A DNA stretch of 32,410 bases from a virus. A program made the position numbers and the translations under genes. This document shows, piece by piece, positions 19,493 to 29,152 of the stretch. The stretch covers positions 1 through 32,410 of the IMG/VR virus record IMGVR_UViG_3300037068_000169; one strand, 5' to 3'. Below the pieces are notes generated by a model. That model saw only the letters and a program-made list of their open reading frames with translations. It was not told where the DNA came from and made no database searches. Numbering within the stretch: the stretch's first letter is position 1; each line of letters begins with the position of its first letter.

Positions 19493-20560
19493 ATGGCTAG
19501 CTACGGAGTCGCGATAACCCTTCCCCTGCCCGTCGCGGGCCAGGTCCAGTGGGACGGTCCCCTCGGGGACCTCCTCCAGGCCCTCATCGACGTCCTGTCC
19601 CAGCGGGTCACGGTCGACGGCATGGACATCGGGGCGTCCCTCGACATGCAGGGACACGCCCTGATCGACGCCCTGAACGTCCAGTTCATCTCCGAGGGTG
19701 ACTCGGGGGCCATCAACACCCTCTACTACAGCGCCGGCGAGCTCTTCGCTCGCGACGGATCGAACCGGGCGGTCCAGATCACGAGCGGCGGCGTGATCAA
19801 CGTGGCGGGCTCCGGCGGCTTCGGCGGCGACTACGTCTCGTCGAACCAGAACGGGGCCAGCTTCACCAACTCCACCTCGACGTTCACGTTCACGGCGGCC
19901 GGCGGGACGGTCTACGCCACGATGGAGGGCGGTGAGGTCAAGGTCCACCAGGGCTCCTCGGCCAACAGCGTCGGGCTGAAGTCCCCCGCGTCGCTGGGCT
20001 CATCGTTCGAGCTGACGTTCCCGACGTCCCTTCCGACGAACGGCGGACCCGCCCTCCTCAGGATCGACGCCACGGGATCGATCCAGTGCGCCGCCTCGGC
20101 GAGCTTCACGGAGTCGTTCGACGCCTCGGCGGCGCTTCCGTCGGCCGGCCTGGTGGGCGGGTACAACACCACGGTCGCGCTCGCCGGGTGGTCGATCGGC
20201 GGCATCGGGTCGACCGGCTCGGTGGATTTCCCCGTCCCGTACCAGCTCGGGGATCGGATCGACTCGCTGGGGGTCTCGCTGTTCGGGACCTCGACCGTGA
20301 CCGCCTCCCTGATGTTCAGAACCGACGGGGCCGTCGGTGGCGGGGCGGGCAACCAGATCGCCCGGATGGCCTTCGCCATCGCCAACACCACCGCCTCGCT
20401 GTTCTACACGATGCAGAACGGGTCGAACACGCTGACCGGGACCCTGCCGTACACCTCGCCGGGGACCGGGTCCCTCTACATGAACGTCAACAGCGGCGGG
20501 AACAGCCAGATCGTTGTTGGGGGATCCCGGTTCGGGCGCACCCGCAGGCTCATCTCCTGA
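19493..20560 (+). CDS. Tail fibre-like protein (355 aa)
   Basis: AAGGAG precedes the ATG by six bases. The N-terminal part looks like an attachment domain (LGDLLQALIDVLSQRVTVDG), then Ser/Thr/Gly-rich beta-strand sequence typical of trimeric fibres (GDYVSSNQNGASFTNSTSTF; GSVDFPVPYQLGDRIDSLGV), and a C-terminal region ending RFGRTRRLIS. It lies between a polyglycine adhesin and the nozzle. Fibre identity is inferred from composition and position. Confidence 0.65.
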   Translation: MASYGVAITLPLPVAGQVQWDGPLGDLLQALIDVLSQRVTVDGMDIGASLDMQGHALIDALNVQFISEGDSGAINTLYYSAGELFARDGSNRAVQITSGGVINVAGSGGFGGDYVSSNQNGASFTNSTSTFTFTAAGGTVYATMEGGEVKVHQGSSANSVGLKSPASLGSSFELTFPTSLPTNGGPALLRIDATGSIQCAASASFTESFDASAALPSAGLVGGYNTTVALAGWSIGGIGSTGSVDFPVPYQLGDRIDSLGVSLFGTSTVTASLMFRTDGAVGGGAGNQIARMAFAIANTTASLFYTMQNGSNTLTGTLPYTSPGTGSLYMNVNSGGNSQIVVGGSRFGRTRRLIS

Positions 20561-20591
20561 TCTGAGGGACCTTTCGATCGGGTGGTGGCCT

Positions 20592-20616
20592 GTCACCCCG
20601 GCCGGGAGCCGGTGAC
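20592..20616. promoter_or_regulatory. Hairpin upstream of the nozzle gene
   Basis: Stem GTCA/TGAC and CCGGC/GCCGG (with a 2-nt bulge) enclose CGGGA. It lies between two tail genes, 24 bases before the nozzle start. It may act as an RNA stability or processing element. Confidence 0.4.
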
Positions 20617-20640
20617 GCTCTCAGAGACACGGAGGAGCAC

Positions 20641-23600
20641 ATGGCGCTACGAGAGAGGTGGGTCCCGATCGTCCTGTCCCACGGGATCGACTCGGAGACC
20701 AACCCGAAGACGATCGTCCCGGGGTACTTCGAGGACCTCGAGAACGGGGTCTTCACCGAGCGGGTGACGATCGTCAAGCGTCCCGGTACCCGGATCCTGG
20801 GTCGTCGGCTGGCCACGAGCGTCGGTTACGCCCAGCTCTCCGGGGCACTCGGCCTCGCATCCCGGGACGACGGCAACGACCTCGTCCTCCCGACGACCGA
20901 CGACCGGCTCTGCTCGTACGACCCGTCCCTGGACTCGTGGATCCAGCGAGGCGACTACGCGTCGATGCTCCTGGGACTCGAGTCCCCGCCCCGGGGACCG
21001 AACGAGGGCTGGGACGCCACCCAATGCTCCTCGGGTTCGGTCCAGCTCTGGGCCTGGGAGGACCTCCGCGGAGGCGTCTACGCCCGGCTGCGGAACCTCG
21101 ACACCGGCGTGTCCTACGGGCCTGAGTTCAGGGTCGGGGGATCGACCGGACGTCAGCCCACCGCCCTGGCCGTCGGCCACAGCTTCCACGTGTACTTCGT
21201 CTCCGGGACCGCCAACACGATGAACGTGGGAGTGATGAACGCGGGTAACCCGGTGTCCGTCAGCACCTCACTCATCCAACTCCACTCCGCCGTCAGTCCG
21301 ACGAACGCGAGCTACTGCGTCGACACGCTTGAGGGCTGGAGCACGTCCCGCATCGCGATCGGGATCTCCGGAAGCACGTACTTCGCGGTGGTCAGGGAGG
21401 ACGGGACGATCGGGTCCTCGGGGACCTTCCCGTCGTGGCCGAACCCCGTGACGTTCGACGTCTCGATCGTCCCCCCGGCGCTCGCCATCTCAGGAGACGG
21501 GACCAGGGTGGCCGTCGGGGTCAAGGGGGACGTGAACCACTCCCGCTCGGTCTACGCCCGGGTCTACGACTCGGTCACGTTCGCTGTGGTCACGGCCTCG
21601 GTGACCCTGGACAGCGGGTCCAACGTGACATCGTCCGACACGAGCCTCGATCGGATCGCCCTTGGGTACTGGGGCGTCAGCGGGAGCCAGTACCTGGGGG
21701 CCTGGTCCTCTGTCTCGTCCTCGGTCCCCTCCCTCAGGCACGTACGCCTGGGCTACGTCAACGCCTCGACGCTCCCGTACGTCTCCCAGGGGTCGGCCAG
21801 CCTGATCAGGCACACGGGGTTGACGACCGCGCCGTTCAGGCTGGGGTCCCGAGCCTACTTCTGGGGCACCCAGGGCTCGGACCGCCAGACGACGGACTTC
21901 CTCGTCCGGGACGACGGGGACGTCCAGGCCGTCAGCCGCTACTCGGTCGCGTACCCACGGGCCTCCGGCGTCCTCGGGCGGGTCGAGGTGCGTCACGAGG
22001 ACGGGGGATATGTCATCGCTCGCCATGGGGTCACGAGTCGGGACGAGTTCGTCGCCGTCAGCGGCGGGCTCTCGGCCTTCGGGGACCGCCACCCGGAGCT
22101 CCTGACCCTGACGTACCACCCCAGCTCATCGTTCCAGTCCGCGGACGTCGGGGGGGTCCTGTACACGCCCGGCGGGTACCTCGGGAAGTACGACGGCTCG
22201 TCGTTCACCGAGAACGGCTTCCTGATGCAGGTGGAGGGCCTCAGCGCCTCGCTCGGCTCGGCCTCCCTGGCCGCGGGCCTGGGGGTCCTCCTGAGCGGAA
22301 GCCAGTTCGGACCCCTCTCTGCCACCGGTCCCCTCGCCTCGGCCTCGTTCACCTACGAGGTGGTCCCGGTGGCCTACGACGCCCTGGGGAACGAGGAGCA
22401 GGGCGGCTGCGTCTCGCTCCTGCAGGTCTACCTCACAGCGTCGATCGGGAACGTCCAGAACACGGCCTCGCTGACCTGGAACACGATCGCCCACACCCGA
22501 CGAAACGGGGACGACGCCCCCGACATCCGCTTCAAGGTCTTCCGGACGGGGTTCCTGAACGGCGCGCCCCTGACGACCCGGCAGAGGATCGACGACCCGG
22601 CCAAGCCGGTCGTGAACCAGACCGGCTCGGACACGGTCACGTTCACCGATTCGGTCCCGACGGCGGTCCAGGCCCTCGGGGAGGTCTCGTACACCCAGCT
22701 GTCGCCGACGAACGCTCCGGTCCCGGCGTGCTCCTACCTCGCCGGGGCCGGGGACCGCCTCTACGTCGCCGGGGTCGAGGGCCGTCCGGTCGACGTCCTC
22801 CCGTCCAAGCTCCGGCTCGGCGGCCCGGTGGCCTTCGCCGACGGGGCCTCGTTCTCGATCGACAGCGCCGGGGGCCCGATCACGGGCATCGGCGCCCTCG
22901 ACGCCGACGTCGCGGTCTTCAAGGCCACCCGGGCCTACCACACGGTCGCCGACGGCCCGGACAACACCCTGACGGACACGACCCCGTACCCGATCCCGAC
23001 CCTCGTCAACGGCGACGTCGGCGCCGTCGCCCCGGCGGTGATCACCCAGGTCGCCTCGGCGGACCCCGCGCTGCAGGGCCTGGTCTTCCGCTCAGCCCGC
23101 GGCTTCCGCCTGCTGCAGCGCGGGATCACGATGGTCGACGTCGGGCACATGATGCGACGCTTCGATGGGCTCCACGTCGTGGCCGGCCTCTCCCCCTCGA
23201 ACTCCGAGGAGGCCCGGTTCCATACCTCCGAGGGGAGGACCCTCGTCCTCAACACCCGCTACAACGAGTGGTCGACGTTCCCGGACCAGACGGCCGTGGC
23301 CGCGGCGACGTACCGGGGGGCCGCCGCCTTCGTCGGATCCGACGCTCGGGTGCGGGTCGAGACGACGGGCACCTGGCTCGACAACTCCCTCCCGTATCCG
23401 CTCAGGATGACGACCGGCTGGCTTCCCCTGAACGGCCTCCAGGGCCTCTCCAGGGTGCGTCGGCTCCTCGTCCTCGGGGACTTCCACAGCCACCATCGCC
23501 TTAGGGTGGAGATGGCGGTGGACTACCGGGACAGCTGGCGGGTGGTCAAGGAGGTCGACACCCGCCAGGCCCTCGGGGTGACCTACTACGGCGGCCCCCC

Positions 23601-23850
23601 CTCCGGCTCCGCGACGGGGTCGGCGGGGACCTATGGCTCGGGCAGCTACGGCGGGTCGGACCCGGTCTACCAGTTCGAGTTCCGCCTGCCGATCGAACGC
23701 TTCCAGATGGTCCGCTTCAGGTTCACGGACGTGGGTCAGGAGCTCTCGGGTTCGGCGGAGCCGGGGCGCTCGTACTCCCTGACCGAGCTACGGATACTGA
23801 CGGCGTTGGACACGGCCAGGCCGTCGCTGCCGACGAGAAAGATCAGATGA
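20641..23850 (+). CDS. Tail nozzle, T7 gp12-like tail tubular protein B (1069 aa)
   Basis: The start region (IVPGYFEDLENGVFTE, then VTIVKRPGT at 42-50) matches the 'N...G-x-x-KRPGT' hallmark of podovirus nozzle proteins. The rest is beta-strand rich with many repeats of Ser/Thr/Gly-rich loops, consistent with the beta-propeller/platform architecture of the nozzle. C-terminal segments contain GSATGSAGTYGSGSYGGSDP-like linkers. A strong GGAGGAGC precedes the ATG. It lets DNA pass and anchors fibres at the tail tip. Length is on the long side for the family. Confidence 0.75.
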   Translation: MALRERWVPIVLSHGIDSETNPKTIVPGYFEDLENGVFTERVTIVKRPGTRILGRRLATSVGYAQLSGALGLASRDDGNDLVLPTTDDRLCSYDPSLDSWIQRGDYASMLLGLESPPRGPNEGWDATQCSSGSVQLWAWEDLRGGVYARLRNLDTGVSYGPEFRVGGSTGRQPTALAVGHSFHVYFVSGTANTMNVGVMNAGNPVSVSTSLIQLHSAVSPTNASYCVDTLEGWSTSRIAIGISGSTYFAVVREDGTIGSSGTFPSWPNPVTFDVSIVPPALAISGDGTRVAVGVKGDVNHSRSVYARVYDSVTFAVVTASVTLDSGSNVTSSDTSLDRIALGYWGVSGSQYLGAWSSVSSSVPSLRHVRLGYVNASTLPYVSQGSASLIRHTGLTTAPFRLGSRAYFWGTQGSDRQTTDFLVRDDGDVQAVSRYSVAYPRASGVLGRVEVRHEDGGYVIARHGVTSRDEFVAVSGGLSAFGDRHPELLTLTYHPSSSFQSADVGGVLYTPGGYLGKYDGSSFTENGFLMQVEGLSASLGSASLAAGLGVLLSGSQFGPLSATGPLASASFTYEVVPVAYDALGNEEQGGCVSLLQVYLTASIGNVQNTASLTWNTIAHTRRNGDDAPDIRFKVFRTGFLNGAPLTTRQRIDDPAKPVVNQTGSDTVTFTDSVPTAVQALGEVSYTQLSPTNAPVPACSYLAGAGDRLYVAGVEGRPVDVLPSKLRLGGPVAFADGASFSIDSAGGPITGIGALDADVAVFKATRAYHTVADGPDNTLTDTTPYPIPTLVNGDVGAVAPAVITQVASADPALQGLVFRSARGFRLLQRGITMVDVGHMMRRFDGLHVVAGLSPSNSEEARFHTSEGRTLVLNTRYNEWSTFPDQTAVAAATYRGAAAFVGSDARVRVETTGTWLDNSLPYPLRMTTGWLPLNGLQGLSRVRRLLVLGDFHSHHRLRVEMAVDYRDSWRVVKEVDTRQALGVTYYGGPPSGSATGSAGTYGSGSYGGSDPVYQFEFRLPIERFQMVRFRFTDVGQELSGSAEPGRSYSLTELRILTALDTARPSLPTRKIR

Positions 23851-23851
23851 T

Positions 23852-24554
23852 GGGCCTATCTGTATCGTGCACACAACGACGGATAACGTTCGACTCATCA
23901 ACGAGATGAAGTCGAGACCATGCTACGACTGCGCCGGATCGTTCCCGACCGTTTGCATGGACTTCGATCACCGACCCGATGAGGTCAAGCTCGGGTCCGT
24001 CGGCTCTTTCCGAAAGGATCGAGTGGCATTGCTCTCCGAGGCGGCGAAGTGCGACGTGGTCTGCTCCAACTGCCATCGGATCAGGACATCGAAACGTGGT
24101 GCGTCAACCAAGACGCGAGAACGGCTATCGACCGCACGATTGAGGCTTACTCCAGAGAGGCGACGCGAGATCACCGCTGAGGCGAACAGGATCAGATCCG
24201 CCAAGGCCCGGGAGAGGCGTCTGGCAAGACCACAGCACGAACAGGACGCACTCGCACGTAGATACAAGAGGGAACGGGAATTGGCCCAGCTGAGGTCCAT
24301 GGGACTCGAACGCCCCCGGCGTGAGACCAATGTCCAAAAGGCCGGCGCTCTCGGCATCAGCATGCCCACGTTCTACCGACGGCAGGCGAGGGAAGCGCGG
24401 TGAGGTCAGGGGATGACCCGGAGGCCCCGTCGGATCGTCTACGATGTGCCCCGTCCCGCTCCCCGGTGGGCGGACCACCGGGGCCCGCGGGCCCCGCCCA
24501 GACGATCCCGTGTGATCCCGTGGACGGGGACCGAATGCCGTGGTCCGGGCCTAT
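23852..24554. repeat. 8-bp direct repeats flanking the HNH insert
   Basis: GGGCCTAT at 23852-23859 recurs at 24547-24554. After it, ATCGT appears on both sides, with an extra 4 nt on the left. Removing the segment between them would leave the nozzle and the next gene about 45 bp apart, close to the usual gap in this genome. This suggests the HNH-containing segment entered as a unit; the short match could also be chance. Confidence 0.35.
23867..24403 (+). CDS. HNH endonuclease (178 aa)
   Basis: HNH enzymes cut DNA with a metal-bound His. Visible are CYDC (19-22), DFDH (32-35) and CDVVCSNCH (62-70), which together give the two Cys pairs of a zinc ribbon plus HNH His35, Asn68 and His70. A basic middle and a helical C-terminus with a HTH-like end (KAGALGISMPTFYRRQAREA) suggest DNA binding. 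Start is GTG 23867, 16 bases after the nozzle stop. Codon use is less GC-rich than in flanking genes. It is likely a free-standing homing-type element. Confidence 0.85.
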   Translation: MHTTTDNVRLINEMKSRPCYDCAGSFPTVCMDFDHRPDEVKLGSVGSFRKDRVALLSEAAKCDVVCSNCHRIRTSKRGASTKTRERLSTARLRLTPERRREITAEANRIRSAKARERRLARPQHEQDALARRYKRERELAQLRSMGLERPRRETNVQKAGALGISMPTFYRRQAREAR

Positions 24555-24589
24555 ATCGTCGGATGACGGGAGCGGGGGGACGGGACTGA
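24404..24589. other. Intergenic gap with strong inverted repeats
   Basis: Between the HNH gene and the next virion gene are arms CCCCGGTGG (24461-24469) and CCACCGGGG (24475-24483) with a 5-nt loop, directly abutting the perfect palindrome GGGCCCGCGGGCCC (24481-24494). No T run follows, so a classical terminator is unlikely but RNA structure is strong. I see no gene here. Confidence 0.5.
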
Positions 24590-26326
24590 ATGGCCACTAG
24601 GAACGGATACTCGGGACTGGGATTCAAGAGGGCGGCGGCTGGAGGCGGGAACGCGGGGACGGGAGGAGGGTCGCCTCCCGTCCATCCGGCGGTTCCCGGG
24701 AGCGTCCCGGTGGCCTCGTCGCCGTCGAACCCATACGCGGGCCAGCAACAGGGTGGCCCGCCCGCCGGCTACGGTCCCGGTGGTCCCGGCGGCGGCGCCC
24801 CACCCGTCCCCGTCGCACCGCCGACCGCTCCTTCACCCGGGAGCTGGCTGGTCGACCCGACCCACACGGACGACGGCGACAAGTACAAGCCGAGTCCCGC
24901 GGCGGCGTCCGTCGCCGGGAGCGACCCGACGAACTGGAACTCGATCAATCACGCGTACGACGTGACAGGTCGGGAGGCCGGGTTCACCCAGACGGCCCGC
25001 GACGCGTATGACCGCCAGACCCAGTTGGCGGACCTCCTCCAGGCCGGGGCCTCGGGCCAGGGCCCCTCGGGGGCCGGGATGGCCGGCGCCGCCCAGCGGG
25101 ACGCCAACCTCACCCAGGCCGCCGCCCTGCTCTCCGGGCGTCGCGGACAGGGCGCGGGTGTCGGGGTCCGGGCGGCCGGCAACCAGGCCGTCGCCGGGAA
25201 CCAGCTGGCGGCCCAGACCGAGGCCATGGGTAGGGTCAATGAGATGCAGGGGGCCCGGGGACAGCTCGCCGGGGTTCTCGGCCAGCAGGCGAACGAGAAC
25301 GTCTCCCAGGCCCAGCTGGACCAGCAGGTGCGGCTCGCGAACTCCGGCCAGGCCCAGCAGGCGATGCTGGCGAGCCAGGCCTCCCAGCTCGGGATCAGCG
25401 AGGCGGAGATGCAGCAGCGGGCCCGTCAGGAGCAGATGGCCTACGGGAACCTCAACCCCGGGGGCGGCGGCGGGGGAATCGGCCAGTACTTCGCCCCCGT
25501 CCTCGGTGCGGCCGGGGCGGTCATCGGGGGCATCTACGGGGGTCCGGGTGGGGCGATGGCCGGCTACAGCGTCGGGAACGCCGTCGGCTCGGGACTGTCA
25601 CACGCGGCGCACGGGAAGTACGTCAGGGGGCCCACCGTGGCCCTCATCGGCGAGGCGGGGCCCGAGGTGGTGGTCCCGCTGACGCCCGGGAATGAGCACA
25701 GGGGGATGCAGGTGTCGGCGCTACACTCGATCGTCAGGGCCCTCCACGAGGGCCGCCTCGACCGCGGGGACGCGGACGGGGCTCCCCACATGGCGGACGG
25801 CGGGTACGTCGGGGCGCAGGTCCCCGTCCCGCAGCTGGGCCAGCCCCAGGTCCCCCAGATGCCCTACGGGTACGGCTACCAGCCCCCGGTCCAGCTCATG
25901 GGCATCGGGCAGCGGGTGGTCCCGAACTTCAACGTCAACCGGAACATCCAGAACGCCAGGATCAACGCCTCGATCCAGGCCCTGGTGAACTCGTACGTCG
26001 CCCACCTCTACGGCAAGCAGGCGGCGGCGGACAAGGCCGCGAAGGCGAGTAAGGCCGACGCGGACTCGCTGCCGCTCTCCCAGCGCTTCCCCCACGGCGG
26101 GGGGACCGGCGAGGGCCCCGTGACCGACCCGTCCCAGCTCGACGGGGCGATCGCCGCGGCCCCGGCGCAGGGCTCGTACTGGACCGCGGACCTGCCGGGT
26201 GTCCTCGGGGACGCCGCCTCGGACGTCCCCGCGATGGCGGACGGCGGGTACGTGGGACGGCCCACCGGTAATCCGTATGCCGCGATCGCTTACGCCAACA
26301 GGAACAGGGGCGGAAGGGCGTACTGA
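24590..26326 (+). CDS. Internal virion/ejection protein with tape-measure-like motif (578 aa)
   Basis: The N-terminal 90 residues are Gly/Pro-rich and disordered. A helical Gln/Ala-rich region (about 130-290) is followed by a Gly-rich hydrophobic segment (about 300-340; FAPVLGAAGAVIGGIYGGPG) that could insert into a membrane. GEAGPE at 354-359 (VALIGEAGPEVVVPL) is the signature seen near the C-terminus of tape-measure proteins in long-tailed phages. MADGGYVG occurs twice (about 401 and 549). It probably is ejected with the DNA. Ribosome site is weak. ATG 24590 is supported by continuity. Confidence 0.65.
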   Translation: MATRNGYSGLGFKRAAAGGGNAGTGGGSPPVHPAVPGSVPVASSPSNPYAGQQQGGPPAGYGPGGPGGGAPPVPVAPPTAPSPGSWLVDPTHTDDGDKYKPSPAAASVAGSDPTNWNSINHAYDVTGREAGFTQTARDAYDRQTQLADLLQAGASGQGPSGAGMAGAAQRDANLTQAAALLSGRRGQGAGVGVRAAGNQAVAGNQLAAQTEAMGRVNEMQGARGQLAGVLGQQANENVSQAQLDQQVRLANSGQAQQAMLASQASQLGISEAEMQQRARQEQMAYGNLNPGGGGGGIGQYFAPVLGAAGAVIGGIYGGPGGAMAGYSVGNAVGSGLSHAAHGKYVRGPTVALIGEAGPEVVVPLTPGNEHRGMQVSALHSIVRALHEGRLDRGDADGAPHMADGGYVGAQVPVPQLGQPQVPQMPYGYGYQPPVQLMGIGQRVVPNFNVNRNIQNARINASIQALVNSYVAHLYGKQAAADKAAKASKADADSLPLSQRFPHGGGTGEGPVTDPSQLDGAIAAAPAQGSYWTADLPGVLGDAASDVPAMADGGYVGRPTGNPYAAIAYANRNRGGRAY

Positions 26327-29124
26327 TGCCCGACGACCGCTTCGACCCGACCTCCCCGGGTGCCCTCGGACGGCTCCTGAGGGCCCAGGGGCTGCTCTCA
26401 TCGACCTCAGGTTCGGTCCCCCGGGTCGACGCCGTCTCCGGCGCCGGGCCGATCGTTCCCGGGGGGCCGGCGTTGCCGGCCCTCGTCCCGATGGGAGCGA
26501 AGGCCGCCGAGGGACCCATGGAACGGGCCCCGGCGCCACCGCCCGCGGTGAACACCGCTCCACGCAACCGCCCACTGGGTGTGGTCCCGGTCCCCGTCCC
26601 GGTGTCGCCGCCGGTCCAACAGCAGCCACCCGTGACCGTCAACGTCATCGGGAACGGGGGCGCGCCCCCTCCTGTCTCGAGTGAGCTGCCCGGGTCCCCC
26701 TCGTACCAGGACCTCGTTAGGGCCCAGGGTGGGGCCCCACCCGTCCCATCGATCCCCATCCCGCCGCCCGCCGCCGGGCTCCCCGCGGACCCGAACGCGC
26801 CCCTCCCGTCGATGCGGGACCGCCTGCTCCTCGCCCAAGGGGCGTCGCCCCAGGCGCAGGGACAGCCCCAGACGCCCCCCACGGTCACGCCGGCTCCTCT
26901 GGGCGGGCCTCCCGTCCCCGGGGTGCCTGCGGCCACCCCCGCACCCACCGCCGCTCCTCAGACGACTCCAGACGTCGGTCCCGTCGGTGTGCCGCCCGAC
27001 GAGCGCCTGCCCCTCGGCGACGAGGACGACTACGTCCCCACCCAGGCGGACATGGACCCGACGACCTGGACCCCTCCGAAGGCGCCTCCCGAGGGCCTCA
27101 CCCCCGCGCCCAACGGCAGGCCGGGGCAGTACCTCGACGGGGCCCGACGGACGGTCTGGCGCACCGGGGACCCCCGGAGGGACTCGTTCCTCGAGCGCGA
27201 GAGCGGGCTGGTCGAGGGCATCATCAGCGATCACCCCCAGATGCGACTCAGCGACTCCCAGCGGGAGGCCCTGGGCTTCACCGGGGAGACCCCTGAGGAG
27301 AACGCGGAGGCGATCCAAGTCATCGGGAACCGCCCCGACCCGTACATGATCGACGCCAAGGCGCGGAGGTACGCGGCGGCGGCCATGCCCGAGCCGCTGG
27401 CCCAGCTCGACCCCCGGACGGGCCGCCCGGTCCCGCCCTCCGAGGACGACCTCGCCTACGTCCAGGCCCGAAACCTCGACCAGGGTTTCTCTGATCGGGT
27501 CGAGTCGCTGGCCCGTGAGCGGGCCACGGAGGAGGAGAGGGCCGCCCGGGCCCTCCCGCTTCAGGAAGAGCACGCGAGGTCCGCCATGGCCGTCGCCGAC
27601 CAGCGACGGGAGCTCCTGGACCGCTACGTCGCGGACCACCGCCGCTTCTGGGACGAGGCCCGCGGGGCGCAGGCCCGGGCGGACGCCATGTACCCGAACC
27701 CCGACGACCTCCTCGGAGGCGAGGGGTCGTGGTCCCGGGCGATGGCCCTCGGGATCGCCTCGGTCAATAGTCCCGTCGCCTTCCAGGGGCTCTCGGCGGT
27801 GATCAACTCCCAGATGGCCCTCGAGTGGGCCGGTCAACAGGCCGCATACGGTCGCGAGCGCCAGCGGGAGGCCACCGCCCTCGGGAACGCCGAGGAGGCG
27901 TACCGGACGATGGCGACGGAGGACGGGGCCCGGGTCGCCCAGGGGGCGGCCGCCAAGGAGCGCCTCGCCGCGGGGCTCGAGCTCGTGGGGGCGCGAACGG
28001 CCGACCAGGCGGTCCAAGCGAAGTACCAGGGCCTCGCGGGCCAGCTCAGGCTGGAGGCCGCCAAGGACCTCGGGGCCATGGCCACCCAGATGGCCAACCG
28101 GGACCTCAAGGACGCCCAGCTGGCGATGAAGGGGATGCACTACGACACGAAGCTCCATCGCTGGGTCTCGATGTTCGGGGACGGGGGAGGGGGGACCGGA
28201 GGCCCCGGGGGAGCCCCCGGACAGGCCGTCCAGTCGCCCACGAACCCGTTCGGGAAGCTAGGTGTCCGGGAGCCTGACCGGAGCGGTCGACCGGGCGGCT
28301 GGTGGCAGTCATCGGACGACGACTCGGCGAAGAAGGCCCGGGAGGCCGGGATCGAGTACGGGAAGCTCGACGACGCGATCAATCAGATGCAGGTGCTGGC
28401 GGCCCAGGCCAAGGGGGCCAAGAGCGCCGGGGCCCAGGCCTGGAGCAAGTGGCAAAGCGAGCACGAGGCCGAGTACAAGCTGGCCTTCCTGAACGCTACT
28501 CAACTCGCGGCCCGCGTCCTCCACGGCCGCCCACCCGGGAAGTTCACGATGCAGGAGGTCCACGACGAGTACCCCCAGCTCGCCTCCGCCTGGGAGTCGA
28601 ACAACGTCGAGGGGGTCATCCGCTGGCTCAGGGACGACGCCGACCGGAACTACAACAAGTCGATGCACCAGTACGGCTACAACGGGACCTACCTGAGTGA
28701 CCGGCCGACGCCGACCCAGGCGCCGACCGCGGAGGAGCTGCGCCGCTCGGTCGTCGGGGACTACGTCCCGGGCCACGCCCCCGACGTCGAGGCCGCCGTG
28801 GGGCAGAACCGCGGGGGGTCGGCCGACGACCGCGGGGCCCTCGGAGCGTACGTCAAGGAGTACTACACGCTCCTCAACGGCACCGACGGGGGCCTCGCCT
28901 CCTCGCTGGACGAGATGCGGCGGAAGGCCGACGGGAACAGGCTGAGGGCCGTGCAGAGGAAGGACGTCGCCGGGGCATCGAAGTGGCGGGTCATCGCCGA
29001 GTCGATCGGCTCCCAGGCCGCCGAGGTCAGGTCCGGGACGGCCCGGAAGGCGATCGAGGCGCAGAGGGCCGCGGAGGCCGAGCGGAACCGCCTCGGCGAC
29101 AGCCTGATGCGCCTGCCGCACTGA
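26326..29124 (+). CDS. Large internal virion/ejection protein (932 aa)
   Basis: Start overlaps the previous stop in a TGATG arrangement. Residues about 1-250 are Pro/Ala/Val-rich low-complexity (VPVSPPVQQQPPVTVNVIGN). A central helical region (about 400-650) is rich in Ala/Arg/Glu (ARALPLQEEHARSAMAVADQ). The C-terminal part is helical with KLAFLNATQLAARVLHG and WESNNVEGVIRWLRDDADRN. This layout matches podovirus internal core/ejection proteins. No lysozyme or transglycosylase active site was found by eye. Confidence 0.65.
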   Translation: MPDDRFDPTSPGALGRLLRAQGLLSSTSGSVPRVDAVSGAGPIVPGGPALPALVPMGAKAAEGPMERAPAPPPAVNTAPRNRPLGVVPVPVPVSPPVQQQPPVTVNVIGNGGAPPPVSSELPGSPSYQDLVRAQGGAPPVPSIPIPPPAAGLPADPNAPLPSMRDRLLLAQGASPQAQGQPQTPPTVTPAPLGGPPVPGVPAATPAPTAAPQTTPDVGPVGVPPDERLPLGDEDDYVPTQADMDPTTWTPPKAPPEGLTPAPNGRPGQYLDGARRTVWRTGDPRRDSFLERESGLVEGIISDHPQMRLSDSQREALGFTGETPEENAEAIQVIGNRPDPYMIDAKARRYAAAAMPEPLAQLDPRTGRPVPPSEDDLAYVQARNLDQGFSDRVESLARERATEEERAARALPLQEEHARSAMAVADQRRELLDRYVADHRRFWDEARGAQARADAMYPNPDDLLGGEGSWSRAMALGIASVNSPVAFQGLSAVINSQMALEWAGQQAAYGRERQREATALGNAEEAYRTMATEDGARVAQGAAAKERLAAGLELVGARTADQAVQAKYQGLAGQLRLEAAKDLGAMATQMANRDLKDAQLAMKGMHYDTKLHRWVSMFGDGGGGTGGPGGAPGQAVQSPTNPFGKLGVREPDRSGRPGGWWQSSDDDSAKKAREAGIEYGKLDDAINQMQVLAAQAKGAKSAGAQAWSKWQSEHEAEYKLAFLNATQLAARVLHGRPPGKFTMQEVHDEYPQLASAWESNNVEGVIRWLRDDADRNYNKSMHQYGYNGTYLSDRPTPTQAPTAEELRRSVVGDYVPGHAPDVEAAVGQNRGGSADDRGALGAYVKEYYTLLNGTDGGLASSLDEMRRKADGNRLRAVQRKDVAGASKWRVIAESIGSQAAEVRSGTARKAIEAQRAAEAERNRLGDSLMRLPH

Positions 29125-29152
29125 CGTGACCCGCCAGGAGCACTGAGGGGAC

